A stretch of 64,000 nucleotides of DNA from Sodiomyces alkalinus F11 (lineage: Eukaryota > Ascomycota > Sordariomycetes > Glomerellales > Plectosphaerellaceae): positions 2,335,755 through 2,399,754 of the forward strand of contig NW_021167079.1 of the NCBI RefSeq assembly GCF_003711515.1, written 5' to 3'. A program made the position numbers and the translations under genes. The notes beneath the pieces are model-generated. The model saw only the letters and a program-made list of their open reading frames with translations, made no database searches and was not told the origin of the DNA. This document shows, piece after piece, positions 10,801 to 22,554 of this stretch; within the stretch, counting starts at the first letter, position 1; each line of letters opens with the position of its first letter.

Positions 10801-12985
10801 GCATGATGAAAGACGGCCAGATGATGTTGATCGACTTGCCCCGGCCGACGGCGAAGAATTCCGGGTGAATGGTGGATGGCCTGGCACGCGTCTTGAGCAC
10901 GCCGCCCGGTGCGTCGCCTCCTTCATGCATTGGTGACAGCGCGAAGCCGTGCTGCTCGGGATGGGTGTCCTCGATGTGGTCCTTCTCACCGTGTCTGATC
11001 TGCAGCCAGTAGACGGTACCACTGATGCCAGTGCCGATGATGGCCTCCCGATGAGCGCCAGTGTGGTCGGAAGGAGTGACAGACATGGCGACGTTGAAAA
11101 TGCGGTCCTTGGTGTCGGTGAAGATCTTGGCATCTCTACCATCTTCCTGGCGGATGACACGAAGCCCGCCGGCCTTGGACATGCCATAGACCATGTAGTT
11201 CTCCGTCGCGGTGTACAGATTCCGATCGATCTGATCAAACTCCTTCTTCAGGCGAGCAATATCCATAATAGATTCCTCGCGAAACTGAGGCCTCTCGTAA
11301 GAGCTGTCGTCCTTGACAGCGATGGAAATCCAAGGCTTCATGGGGAAATTGAAGACCTTGACGGGAGGGGGAGCTTCTTCTTCGATGACGACGATCTCGT
11401 CCTGATCCGCACTCTCCCAGCTGTCTGCCACGCCCTCGGTAGGCTCCGCAGCGTCCACGGGCTCCCCGGTGGGCTCGCTGGGTTCGACGGGCTCAGAAGA
11501 CGACGCCACGGTGGCTTGGGCGGCAGCCTCCTCGACAATTTCGCGAACCTCCTGGGCAACCTCGGGGGGCACCGCCTCCTCCAAGATGCCATTGTTCTCC
11601 TCGCGGTCCAGCTCCTTTTTGATGGCCTGGGCGGCTTCGCGGGTGCTCTCCTCGAATTCCTTGTCAGTGCGTGCGGCGCTCATGTCGTCCAGGCTCTTCA
11701 TGTATTCCGGCTGAGCTTGGGGCTCCTCGTCTTCAGCCCGGGCTAAAGCCTCCTGGGCTTCCTGGTTGGCCTTCTCAGCGATGTCGTCGATGGCTTCAGA
11801 GACTGTCTCCCTGGCCCTCTCCTCCGACGGGATGGACATTGAGGCAGTGGAGCCAGGGGTATGGTTGGGCGAGGCCCAAGCTTGGCCTCCCTTGCTACGA
11901 AGATGCTCGGGGCTGGCAAGGGGGCTGCGTCCGTCCCCGATGCTCCTACGGTCACTTCCATGGTGTGAAGCAACGGGCGAATCGTGCGACTTCTTGAGGA
12001 TCTGGAACGGCGGTCCGGCGGGAGAGTGTCCAGCTGAGTGCGCGGAGCTCTGGGGAACAATGGTTACCGAGCCGGACTTCGGAGTGTGATTTTGCGACGA
12101 CGACACACGGGGCTCTTCATAAGCGGTACTGTAGCTGCTTCCATAAAGCCTCGATGCAGGCATGTCAGCATCATGGTGATTCGGAGGAAAGGCATAGGGG
12201 CCGTAGATGGTAGCTGGCTCCTCTTCAAACGGGCTTCTCTCGTAATCGTAACCGTTCTGAGGCGGGAGCTGGGCCGTGGGGTAGCCGTTGGGGGCAGCCT
12301 CAAGGACGTGATGGAGGTGTCTCGTGGCATCGGGGTGGGCGTCGGGCGAATGATCGAAGGAGCCCTGGTAGTGGCGCGGCTGGGCCTCTGAAAGCAAGGG
12401 CTGGTCATGCTGGCTTGGCTTTGGGCGATTGAGCAAGTTCAAGAGGTAGGCGCGTGTATCATCCGAAGGCGACGAAGCATCAAAGGAAGAGGCCGGCACA
12501 GGAGCAGGCACAGGCATGTGAGCAACGACGTTGGGTGAGTCCTGGCGAGATTCGTCATTCTCGTGAGCTCCGCTCATAAGAGCGCGGAGGAGGCCGCTCG
12601 GGTCCTGCGAAGTGGGGGCAGGAGCGAGAATCTGGCTTGGGAAGGACGATGACATGGTAATGGGAGGCTCATTGTCTTGCTCGTCATGATGAGGCTGGTG
12701 CTGAGGCTGGTGCTGGTGCTGGTGCTGAAGCTGGTGCTGATGCTGATGCTGATTCTGGGCCTGGTGATGGTGCTGGGCCTGATGCTGGTGTTGGGCCAAC
12801 TGCTGCTGCGGAGGCGACTGGTGCTGGTATGGCCCTTGGCGAGCTTGGGCAGCGTGTGAAGCGTGACTACCAGTTCCGCCGAACTTGAGCAAATTCAGCA
12901 GATTGGAGGTACGTTCGCCATGGTTGGGAGCGGACATGTTGCCGCTGGGAGGAGTAGGAGCTGGAGGCGGCAAAGGTGACACCAT
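7842..12985 (-). CDS. EDC4: EDC4/Ge-1-like mRNA decapping scaffold
   Basis: This is the fungal counterpart of Ge-1/EDC4 (Pdc1 in fission yeast), a P-body scaffold that links the Dcp1-Dcp2 decapping enzyme to other factors. Exons 12985-8096 and 8021-7842 are joined at phase 0 (donor GTGAGT, acceptor TTCCAG) to give 1689 aa. The first ATG in the frame is MVSPLPPP. Residues 1-540 are disordered and His/Gln/Pro-rich. Residues about 545-965 are the WD40-like Ge-1 domain, with HTLQLWDLALGKPV and VKFWDVRDLI as repeat signatures. An Ala/Lys-rich linker and a long coiled coil follow (about 1150-1380), then an Ala-Gln dipeptide tract near 1385-1430. The EDC4 C-terminal helical domain (about 1520-1689) starts at DLADQMAILDSLVKTG. 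Without the 74-nt intron the last 59 residues would be lost. Confidence 0.92.
8704..8840 (-). repeat. coding Ala-Gln dipeptide repeat in EDC4
   Basis: Within the EDC4 reading frame, roughly 17 alternations of Ala with Gln (occasionally Glu, His or Val) are encoded by a 6-nt GCTCAG-like unit. It joins the coiled coil to a Gln/His-rich stretch. Such repeats expand and contract readily, so length variation between strains is expected. Confidence 0.85.
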
Positions 12986-13987
12986 GGCAAGTGCCGATAC
13001 CAGCGTTTGTCGAGAGAATTTACGATGCCGGAGATGAAGGAGAAAGAGTAAACGGCCAAGACAAAAAGTAAGAGAGAGAAAAAAAGAAAAAAGGAAAACT
13101 GCGACCGTATTAAAGGCTAACAAACGGATTGAAAGCCAAATAAATGCCTTCCGCCAAAGAAAGACGAGGTGATGGACGGAGTTAAGTCCAGTTTGGCGGA
13201 AGAGCTGGAGTCGAAAGTTGAGGAAGAATAAAATTTGGGCACGGGTCTATGATGGGGGATGGCCAGGCAAGAGGAGGCTGGCGTCGCTTGCTGGAGCCCA
13301 ACCTACCAACTCACGCCAACTCATCAAGGGCCAGGAAGGTGCAGGGATAATTTAGCGGCAGGCTCGCGAATAAGGTAGGCGGTGTATCTTGGCAGAAATG
13401 CGGATGATGATAATACGAACCACGAAGTATCATTTTTCTTCCAAGTTCAGCATGATTGGCGGTCAGACCCAAGCGGCGTGCCCAGTCGCTACCGTATTCG
13501 TACGAGACTCAGTACTCCAGAGTATTTCGTGCACAAAAACTCCGCGTGTTTCTCAACAATAAGGTACCTTAGTCCGTATGCCACCAATATTCCACGCACT
13601 GAAGGATAAATCTTGATGTGCGAATAGCTTTTGTGAGGCCACTATACTTTCAGTTGCGTGTATACCGTAATTACCTTAGTCGGATTTCGTATGGGTAAGG
13701 TACCTATCCATACACATCCTGTGGTCTACACGAAGTAAACCATTGATGCTCAGTGCCAATTAGTAATCATTAAAAGTTCGCGACCATCTGGGAACATTGG
13801 CAGCGAGCATTCGCCCTGACCTCGTTTCTTTCCCTTTCTCGGACACGTACATACAGGAATTAATACTCGAAACGGACTCTTGATGCATCGGGTTCTCCCC
13901 GCCGAAAACCCATTTGTACCAGAAGCAACAGCATTGATCACGATACACGGCTGTTTTTTTTTTTTTTCTTCTTGGTTCAATATCGCC
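12986..13987. other. divergent intergenic region, EDC4 and small membrane-protein gene
   Basis: The region should contain both promoters. The EDC4 side (12990-13120) is purine-rich on the plus strand, that is, CT-rich in the direction of EDC4. The remainder is AT-richer with GGTAC-type short palindromes near 13564 and 13699. A (T)15 run lies near 13951. No coding potential was seen. Confidence 0.45.
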
Positions 13988-14518
13988 ATGTTCTGTTTAA
14001 GGAGGTAAGCCACCCTACCACTCTTATGGACCCCTATCGAACGGAACTTGAACATTTGCAGTATCAAGACACTGATAAATCATGCTTTCTACTGTAGCTG
14101 GCTCCCGCTCCTGTTCATCCCCACCAACGCCTCGCCAGCTTTCATATTCCTCTTCTTCATCTGCACCTACTTCCTCAACCGGCCCTGCGTCTATTGCAGC
14201 TTCCTGCTGCTGATCCTCTTCCTCACATCGTGCAACTGGTCGGACCAGTGCTTCTTCGACTTCAGCAGCAACTGGTTCCTGCCACGCGGGCCTGCGACGC
14301 CGAGCCTGCCCGGACTAGCAGCCGACGATGCCCCCGGTTTCAACGCCACCGTCGTGGAGGTGCTGAACTCGACAGCCAGCGCGCTCGCTGGTGCCGCGGC
14401 CGATGATCTGGCACGACGGAAACAGGAGTGGACTGGCCTGGGTCTGGAATGGCTCCGGAGCCTGTTGGGAAGAAGAGAGTGGAGGATAGATTGCCTCGAT
14501 GTCAGTATCAGGCTGTAA
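13988..14518 (+). CDS. small predicted membrane protein, function unknown
   Basis: I propose two exons, 13988-14004 and 14062-14518, giving 157 aa. The 57-nt intron has a perfect GTAAGC donor and TTGCAG acceptor, and the first exon (17 nt) supplies the only in-frame ATG. The second exon shows very strong C/G preference at third codon positions, which supports real coding. The protein begins MFCLRSIKTLINHAF. It then has two likely membrane segments (about residues 16-36 and 44-62) around the motif NRPCVYCSF, and a CNWSDQCFFDF segment with paired cysteines. The C-terminal half is soluble, with alanine-rich helix and two N-glycosylation sequons (NAT, NST). It resembles uncharacterised proteins conserved in filamentous fungi, but I cannot name a family. 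The assembly gap lies 150 nt downstream and does not truncate it. Confidence 0.65.
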
Positions 14519-16116
14519 TGCAGGGCGATGAGAATGAAAGCGAGAACATGCGGTTTTGCGAGGGAATGCCAACGAAAAATAGAAGTGTCGTGCCGTGTAT
14601 GAATCCGCGGCTAATGATAGCGTCATAGGTATTAGCCTGTATTTTTTTTCTTCTTCTTCTTCTTCTTNNNNNNNNNNNNNNNNNNNNNNNNNNNNNNNNN
14701 NNNNNNNNNNNNNNNNNNNNNNNNNNNNNNNNGGCGTCGCATTGGGTTGGCGTTGCGTTCATGTACAGCCAACTTCCAGGAAAAGGTCTGAAACGATTAC
14801 GAGTTGCATTTCCAAGGGCGTGGTCGCCAACTTGTGTGGCAGGATCTCAAGAGGAAAAAGGGGAGGAATACCACCCGTGCAGTGCCGAATGGCTTCGCTC
14901 TTGGTTTCTATTGATATGGAAGGGATGGAGAGGAACGTATCCATGTTCCCCTGGTCCAAGGGCTCAAGCTCAACCAGTTCATTATGGGCTCTGCATCATC
15001 TATGTAACAAGGAACAATGTGTATACTCCGTACATGTGCCGGGCGGATTTCCAGTTCCAAAGCTAGGGTTATATGGAGTTGAATACACGATTGCATCTAT
15101 CGATCGCCAGCGACAGCAACAGCTAGGTCTTTGTTGTGAAAAGAGGGGCCTGGACTATGCCTTACAAGATAGGATTTAAGAAGTACAGAGGATCCTATTC
15201 TCAACTCTGTCTTGTTCTCTCGAGCTGCCAGCTTATTCAGACGTCGCTCGTGTTTGTGTTTATTAAGGTGTAGGTATTTACGGAATATGTAACTTGGTAC
15301 TCGCGTACTAACGAAGATAAAGTACCTAGGTACCTTAGGTAGTTCAGGTACCTAAGGTACCTACGGAGTACCCCTAGATACGTACTTCGCACCTTCCCGA
15401 CTGACCGTGCCCTTGCCCGTACAGGTAACTGAGAACCTTCCCTTGCTCCTTCTCTGGTGCTCCAACTCCAACTCCTGGCCGTTCTTGGTGCATCGGCCTA
15501 GGGGGTAAAGAAAAAGCCACCATAAACGCTGCACGACAGGCAGCACGACGACCCAAAACCAAATTCTCTGCGACAACCCATCCAACCTATCGCATTACGT
15601 GCGACCTCAATCAATCTTCTATCTTTCTAGCTATCCTGCAGCAAGCATTCTTCTGAGCTTTGACGACGTTACCTCGCATTTATCGACACCAATCCTCAAT
15701 TGTCACGAACGTACGCGCCGACTTGCCTCCAAGTTTCTCGGGTTGAGGTGTCCTCCAAAGCTATAGCCATATAGCCAACCTCCCTGAAAAGGGCTCGAGT
15801 GGGACCCTCGACACTGAGGGCTTCGCGTCACAGCTTACCATCCTTACAGTTTTTGTTCTTTCGTTCCCTTGTTTTTTGCCTTTCCCTCTCCTTTTCGTCA
15901 TTGCTAGCTGGGCCTTGGCCAAATGCAACTCGAGCTGCCCGCGCTCGCCTCCAGCTTGACGTCGCACCCGACACAGGACCCAACCGCGATAGCTCGAACG
16001 CACACCCCAGACACCAAGTCTATCATTTTGATTCAGAGACAACCCGGTTCAGCTTTGGGAGGGGGGCATACAGGGACATAGGACTAGGGGGTCCATTCTC
16101 TTTCTTGTACGCACTC
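14519..16116. other. intergenic region with an assembly gap, upstream of striatin
   Basis: It contains a TTC microsatellite, the run of N at 14668-14732 and dense GGTACC/CCTAGG palindromes at 15320-15370. TACTCCGTA and TACGGAGTA 9-mers lie at 15024 and 15362. The stretch 15600-16116 is CT-rich and is probably the promoter and long 5' leader of the striatin gene. No gene could be supported. Confidence 0.45.
14668..14732. other. assembly gap of 65 N
   Basis: The sequence is unresolved. The left edge is a TTC repeat (14649-14667), so the gap probably marks a collapsed or unsequenced microsatellite. Reading frames crossing the N run are meaningless. Confidence 1.
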
Positions 16117-19029
16117 ATGAGCTGGCCACCGGGCTCCGGTAGGGCGATGAACCCTGGCAACAACATGGGCGGAGGGCCCGCCGATGCCGCTGCTGGCGCG
16201 CAAGCTCACAGCTCGAACCTCCCCCATGCGACCGAGTACACACTACAAGGTAAGAGCAGCCGTCAATACTCTTCTCTCGTCCTCCACTCGATATGGGGGT
16301 TTTTTTTCTTCTTCTTTCTTTGGCTTTCTGTGCCTCCAGACGCTCGCTGACTTGGATCCTCCCATCGTCTTTCCCAGGTGTAATGCGCTTCTTACAGACG
16401 GAATGGCATCGATACGAACGGGAAAGAAACTCATGGGAGATCGAGAAGCAGGAAATGAAAGCGCGGATAGCCAACCTGGAGGGTCAGGCGAGAAGGGCCG
16501 ATGCCACCCAGAAGGCCCTGAGCCGTTATGTGACCATTCTGGAAAAGAAGATTCTGAACCAGAAGATGATGCTTAAGGGCGCTGGTACTACGTCCGAGGT
16601 TGAGGAGGAATCGGCCAAACGCGAGAAGGATCGGGCACTACTGATTCAGGAGAGGCTTCGATGTAAGGACATATCCCCCTCCACCGTTTCTCTTTTCTTT
16701 TCTTTTCTTTTTCTTTTCTTTTCTTTTTCTTTTCTTTTCTTTTCTTTTCTTTTTCTTTTCTTTTCTTTTCTTTTTCTTTTCTTTTCTTTTTCTTTTCTTT
16801 TTCTTTTCTTTTTCTTTTCTTCTTTTTCTGTATTAACACGATCTCTCCGCAGCTTCGACCGGACCTAGCACGAACGTCGAGGAAGATATTGTCGTCAAGG
16901 GTGACGACGAATCACAGCGCGCGGACCTGAAGGCCTTCCTAGACCAGTGTCAGGAGGAGTTCACCTATCTCATGGTCACTCCGGCGAACCCCTTGCCTCC
17001 TCGCGAATCGCCACCGTTACCTATTCTGGACGAACATCCCGGAGGGGAATACCCGTTGCCCGGTGGCCAACATGCGATCGAACCCAATTTTGCCCAGCCT
17101 ATGCGTCAGAATGTTAGAGACTTCAACCGGCCGGGACCGCCGCCGAGCCATGCTCCCCCGATGCAACGGAGCCAACCATCCAACTTGCCGCCGAAGCAGC
17201 AGTCAGACCTTCCACCTCATCAGGCGACCACTTCCGAGGCAGACAATGCCGGCGTTATGTACGCCGCCGGGACTGAATGGCCACAACCTGTCTCGGTCTC
17301 CGTTCGTCCAGTTGACGACAACATGCAGCGTCCGAGTCATGGCTTCGAACCTTTGAATCCCACAGACAGCCTCGGGGGGGCCGTACCAAAGCGAGACGTC
17401 GCGGCCGGAACCGATGCCTGGGAATTCCCGGAAGGCTCTCTTTCCGAACTGACCCCGAGTCCTGCGCAAGCCCAGGGCTCGAACCGTCCAGACACCGACG
17501 TCTTCCCCAATGCCGATAGCATCCCCAAGTCGCCAGCCAGAGCATCGAGCTCACATAGGAGAAAGGGTTCCATGTCGAGGCGACGCAGCTCAGATCAGGG
17601 ACTATCACTGAACGCCATGGCTCAGAAATCCGATGGTGGCAACTTCAGGCTGCGATTCGGACTCAGGGGCCATCTTGACACCGTTCGTACCGTCATCTTC
17701 TCCGGCGGCGGCAGTCCTGGCGAACCGGAAATCTGCACCGGGAGTTACGATGGCATGGTCAAGCGCTTCCTCATCCCGAGGTTCGATGGCCACACCTCGA
17801 TGCCGACGTTGGATCTCGACGTCGTAGCCAACTTCACCCACCGTGGCCATACTGGTGCCGTTCTGTGTCTGGCGTCCTGGTCTCCGTCTCCCAACTTTTC
17901 CACCGGCGGACGTGCGCAAGGCGACGGCTGGATCTTTTCTGGAGGCCAGGATGCCACCATCCGTGTTTGGGAACGTGGTCGCGTCGATCCCAAGGCGACC
18001 ATCGATGGCCACACCGATGCCGTCTGGGCCGTTAGCGTCCTTCCGGCCACCCTCGGCGCCATTTTCGGCCAATCCAACCCCTACGGCAACCCCGATAGGA
18101 TCTTGCTCGCATCTGGCGCGGCTGACGGCACAGTGCGCTTGTGGGCGGTGAGCGCGCCTCCACAGCTCACCTCGCCGCAACCCAGCAATAGCCGTGCCGG
18201 ACCGCTCGGCAACCGGGGCCGAGTGCGTGGAAATTCAATGAGCTCCGGCAGTGCGTTTCCCAGCTCGCCCCAGCCCAGCATGGCTTCGAACTCGCCTTTC
18301 AACCATACCCTGGTTCACAACCTATCCAGGTCGGACGGCTCCTCGGCTAGCGCGACCTGCATCACGCCCCTCAGCCCAACCGGCGAGACTTTTGTCGTCT
18401 CATACTCGGATGCCGCCATCATCGTCTACGACACCCGATCCGGCGAACAGATTGGCACCATGGACAGCCTCGAAACGTACGACGGATCGCTGGCTACCAG
18501 TGTCAACGCGGTCGTCGCCACCACGGCCGGCCTGGATCAAGGAACGCACCCCGGTGGCCTCCCCGAAGAAGAGGCGGCCACGAGCAGCGGGCCGACGGGA
18601 GGCAGCAGGTCAATGGCCGGCTCAGGCGTCGAGGGTGTTATTATTTCGGGACACGAGGACCGGTTCATTCGCTTCTATGATGCCAACAGCGGTAAGAAAA
18701 ACACATCCTTTGGTTCTAGGTATTTCTTCAAAGTAAGTGAAGCTAACGGAAGGGTTAAAAAAAAACCAGGCCAATGCACATACAACATGCTGGCGCACCC
18801 GGCTGCCATCTCGGCCTTGTCGCTGAGTCCCGACGGGCGCGAGCTGGTCAGTGCAGGCCACGACGCCAGCCTCCGTTTCTGGAGCCTGGAGAAGCGGTCT
18901 TGTACGCAGGAGATTACGTGCCACCGTATCATGCGCGGTGAAGGCGTCTGCTCTGTCGTGTGGAGCCAAGATGGCAAATGGGTCGTCAGTGGAGGCGGAG
19001 ACGGCGTCGTCAAGGTGTTTGCGCGGTAG
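16117..19029 (+). CDS. pro11: striatin-family WD40 scaffold (PRO11-like)
   Basis: This is the striatin subunit of the STRIPAK complex (Sordaria PRO11, yeast Far8), which ties PP2A and kinases to membranes and controls hyphal fusion and fruiting-body development. Four exons (16117-16249, 16378-16662, 16853-18691, 18770-19029) give 838 aa, near the 845 of PRO11. The start [14 protein letters not shown] leads into the striatin N-terminal domain: TEYTLQ joined across intron 1 to [18 protein letters not shown], a coiled coil up to about residue 145. A Ser/Pro-rich linker follows. Seven-bladed WD40 repeats start at [15 protein letters not shown] (about residue 360) and end at [10 protein letters not shown]. 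Intron 2 is 190 nt of mostly TTTTC repeats. Intron 3 is 78 nt, in frame and free of stops, but has a GCTAAC branch site and is needed to restore the SGQCTYNM blade. Confidence 0.93.
16683..16830. repeat. (TTTTC)n-type pyrimidine tract in striatin intron 2
   Basis: Nearly pure T/C sequence made of TTTTC and TTTTTC units fills most of the second intron of the striatin gene. The complementary frame reads as a Lys/Arg/Glu-rich open frame, which is an artefact. The tract is followed by a normal branch-like TTAACAC and CCGCAG acceptor. Confidence 0.95.
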
Positions 19030-19729
19030 TGTCGTGACACAGAGACCTCACCAATTCCGTCGCAATCAAGGTCCATCTCTATCTTTCCAGTATTCGACGA
19101 AGAGCCCTCTCGAGCTCCCTCACCACTCTGTTTAGACTCCTCTCCACCCGCTCCGCCCGAGTCTCAATCCAAGCCTATGTTACATGACGTTACCGACTTG
19201 AACTGGTTTGAACTGCTTTGAAGATACGGGCATTCGCAACGAGAAACTCGTTGGGCATTGGCGACAGGGGGTCCAGCCGCTAAGGGGGTGCGTTTATACC
19301 AGCTTCTTCAGGTTGACCTGAACGTACAGATAAGCAATTTTTATTCCAATTTCTTTTTTTTTTTTTTTTTGGCATAGGTATGAGGGCCAGCGAGGACATT
19401 GTACGAAGTAGGGAAATGGGAGAAGAGATGAAAGCGAAAATGCAGACGGAGGATCCGTTCCACCGTCGACGATGCTCTTGTGTAATGTGTAAAACTTGGC
19501 GGGACTACTGCAGTATTGCGATACCCCAAGTACAGTTTTGTGTGACCGGATTTCGACATGGTTCCGTTCGATATCCCTCTTTTTATGGATTATCCCGAAT
19601 GAAAAGGGAAAAGAAATAAAGAAGAAACAAAAAGGCATATTGTGCTTCCCGTCCCAAACACATCCTATCATCAAAGTCGTAAATCGTAACAAGCAATGGG
19701 GGAGGAGGTGCAATGGAAAGATATCAGGT
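19030..19729. other. convergent 3' region between striatin and RAD14
   Basis: The segment lies between two convergent stop codons and contains a poly-T run near 19351-19369 and a TACGAAGTA 9-mer at 19402-19410. The frames have no coding bias. Both 3' UTRs are expected here. Confidence 0.5.
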
Positions 19730-21014
19730 CTAGAGTTCCATCTCCTCTACCTCCATCCCGCATCCCACACAAGTCTTGACGGTCATGCCGTCCTCGTTTT
19801 CCACTGTCCTCCCCCACTCGTGGACATGCCTCCCGGAGCCGATGGCGTCGCCGAACTTCTTGGGTCCGTCGGCAGCGGCACCACCCTTGGCGGCCTGACG
19901 ACGGAACGCCTCCGTGCGCGTCTTCTTCTTGAGCTCGGTGAGTTTCTCCTTGAACTTCTTCTCCTTCCGGGCGCGCGCGGCCTCCTGGCGGCGCGCAAAC
20001 TCGGCGTCGAGGGCCGCCTCGCTGCCCCACTTCTTCCCGAAGGCGTACTCCTCGACCTGGCAGCGGAGGAAGAGCATCATGTCGTGCCAGTGGCTCTTGT
20101 GCGGGTTGGGGCGGGAGAGGTGCGGGAGGATGTCGGCGTCGCGGAGCTCCGGCTCTGTGAGGAGGTAGTCCTCGCGGCACTCGGTCTTGGTGAGCAGCGA
20201 GTAGCGTTCGGGGAGGCGCTCCTTGCAGGGGGAGCAGACGCGCACGCCGAAGACGTCGGCCCAGATGTGGTCGATTTCGCGGGCGCCGCACTCGCGGCAG
20301 GAGTGCGCCGCTTGGTCGTCCTTGTCTTGCAGAACCGAGAGGGACGGTTCGAACGGCCCCGCCTTGGTGCGCTGGAGTTTGCGGAGGGTTTGGAACCGTT
20401 CCCACTCGCGCTGCGTCATGCCGGCTGGTTTGGTCTCGGCTTCGGGTTGTCCGGGTTTCGGTTTCGGCGCGAGGGCCGTGTTGTGCGGGTCATCTTCGAC
20501 AGTGAGGAAGCCGCCTTTGGTGTCGGTCATGGCGGCCATGTCGTAGTCGACGTATTTGGTAAAGTTGCGGACTGGTTTCAGGGGCCGGTAGCCTTCCTCG
20601 CCTGGCTTTGCCCGGGCATCCCGGACGGTGGATGGGGGCTTGTTGGATGGAGATGAGGAAGAAGGACCAGGGCCGCTCGATTCCGGTGCATCCGACGTGG
20701 TTATCGCGGAGTGTGGGCGTTTTCGGCTGTTGGGGATGTGTACTGTGTCGGTTGCTATGAACCCGGACGGGGTCTTGTCGAGGCCAGGTGACCCGGCAGC
20801 GTGACGGGCGGCTTCATGTTGCTCTCGAAGTGCTTTTGCTTTCAGACGGTTCTCTTCCTGGCAGAATGTCAACTGGATTGTCTAGCCGAGCCGACAGGGA
20901 AGTCGAGGGTGTTCGTACAATTCTGCGAGTCATCTCCGGGGTGGGACGAGATCCAGCGGCCACAGGCAGTGCTTGGGATTGAAATTCCCCCGATGGTGTT
21001 TTTGGTCGTCCCAT
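19730..21014 (-). CDS. RAD14: DNA repair protein RAD14 (XPA homologue)
   Basis: RAD14/XPA verifies damage and organises the pre-incision complex of nucleotide excision repair. Exons 21014-20919 and 20857-19730 give 407 aa. The 61-nt intron falls inside the conserved N-terminal helix, joining TPEMTRRI to EENRLKAKALREQHEAARH at phase 0. The zinc finger is C219-R-E-C...C-S-P-C (CRECGAREIDHIWADVFG then VCSPCKERLPERYSLLTKTE), followed by the DNA-binding core LLTEPELRDADILPHLSRPN and HWHDMMLFLRCQVEEYAFGKKWGS. The N-terminal 200 residues are disordered. The C-terminus has an additional CVGCGMEV pair of cysteines, seen in other fungal members as far as I recall. The next gene upstream (PHO88) is on the same strand 745 bp away and is unrelated. 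Confidence 0.95.
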
Positions 21015-21759
21015 AGAGGTTAATATTCAAGGGGAAGGTACTGAGTTAAATTGGGAGTCGGGTTTGTTGTTGTGAGCGTTGACGACTGTCTGATTCTGGA
21101 TGCCTATGAAGTAAAGGTTTGGGGGGGGGGGGGGCAAAATGAGGAGGTTCAAAGTGCACGCGCTGGGACGCATCCGGGGTCGAAGTATTATGTCATGGTT
21201 TCAGTCGCGAAATCACGTGTCCCAATTTCTCGCCCTTCTCTTTCCCGTTTGTTTTCCCCTCCCCCCTTGGAGATATGATATACAAGTTGATAATTCTGCC
21301 AGGAGGATCTTTGCACGGTAGAATCTTACAGAGGCACTCTACAAAGGTGCTTATTGTAGTCTTTGACATTGCTACCAGAAAACATCGGTATTTGAGGCAT
21401 GCATGCTCAACTCTCGCCCATTGGAGATAGCACAGTCCAGGAATCGAGGATATCAGACCTGCAGAGGAAGACAGGCAATGGGGCAAAAACCCGGACCAAC
21501 AAGCGGAAGGCGTTCCCATCGCGTCATTTGCTCATGTAAAGCCCATTGGGCGCAAATTTATTCCGGTAATTTATTTTATTCTATCCTGTTAGCCCAACAT
21601 CCTGACTTTCCCGGATTCTCATCTCGACTGGTCCAATGTAGACCGATGGATGAGAGGACTGGCGCCATGCCCATAGGCGAGAAAGATGGAAGGAACGCAA
21701 CCCGGCCATGCCGCTGCAGCTGCGGCATCAGAGTGACAAATCGCACGCACACGACCGGT
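21015..21759. other. intergenic, RAD14 promoter side and PHO88 3' end
   Basis: Between two minus-strand genes. It includes a G run near 21121-21134 and should hold the RAD14 promoter and PHO88 3' UTR. No coding sequence, RNA gene or repeat array was found. Confidence 0.45.
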
Positions 21760-22554
21760 TTACTCCTCCTTGGCACCACCACGGCCGGCACGCTCGGCTG
21801 CCTCGACTGTCTTCTTATCGCTCTGGGCAGGACCGCTCTGGAGACCGCTCATGAAGCCACCGCCGGCCTTGAAGGGCCGCTTGAGTTCGCCGGAGGCGGG
21901 CTGGCCCCAGATGTAGATCTTGGCCAGGTTGCTCTCGAGGGCGCTCTTGAGCGGGATGATGGACTGGACGAGGAGAGGGTTGGTGTACTTCATGTACAGG
22001 TGCATGAAGGCCATCATGGCAACGCCCATGGCCTGGGAGCGGAACAGCTGCTTGAGCTGGCTCGAGTCGTACGCATGGATCGTCGTCGTCACAAGCTTGG
22101 GCTCCTCGGAGGAGCCCATGGCAGGAGGCTCGACGTATTTGAGCGTTGTCATGTCTGTTCCGTTGTACCATCTGTTAGTCGCCTCTCTCTGCGTGTAGTA
22201 GCTCGCCCCTTGTTTCATTGGAAGGTCCTGACATGGCCTCCTGAAGAGAGAAACCCAGACCAGGACACATAAGCCAGGACTTGCGTTTCAACGTACCCTT
22301 TTTCGCGTTAATCTTGGACAGGATGTAGATGTAGACTAGAGCAATCAGGAAATTGCTGAAAAGGTAGGCGGCGCGACACCCGTTGAGGACGTTGGGGTCA
22401 TCGAAAGGGATTTTGCGCGAAACCTGCATCATGCCGAGCATGATGACAAGGTTGGTGCTGTCGACATGACATCTGGGTTAGCGAACGAGTTGTCTCGCGG
22501 GCGTGCCCAGCGGAGGGAAGCAAGACAGAAGACGTACACTTGCGGGCTGACCAT
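21760..22554 (-). CDS. PHO88: PHO88/SND3 family ER membrane protein
   Basis: PHO88, also called SND3, is an ER membrane protein first linked to phosphate transport and later shown to act in SRP-independent targeting of membrane proteins. Three exons (22554-22538, 22457-22297, 22154-21760) give 190 aa, the usual length. The first exon of 17 nt encodes MVSPQ. The second gives TNLVIMLGMMQVSRKIPFDD, then a membrane helix (AAYLFSNFLIALVYIYILS). The third has TTLKYVEPP, a second hydrophobic region (QAMGVAMMAFMHLYMKY) and KIYIWGQPASGELKRPFK, a strong family signature. Splice phases are consistent. Introns are 80 and 142 nt. Confidence 0.95.

Noticed and set aside
16588..16839. Lys/Arg/Glu-rich open frame on the minus strand
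   Set aside because: It is the complement of the TTTTC repeat inside striatin intron 2.
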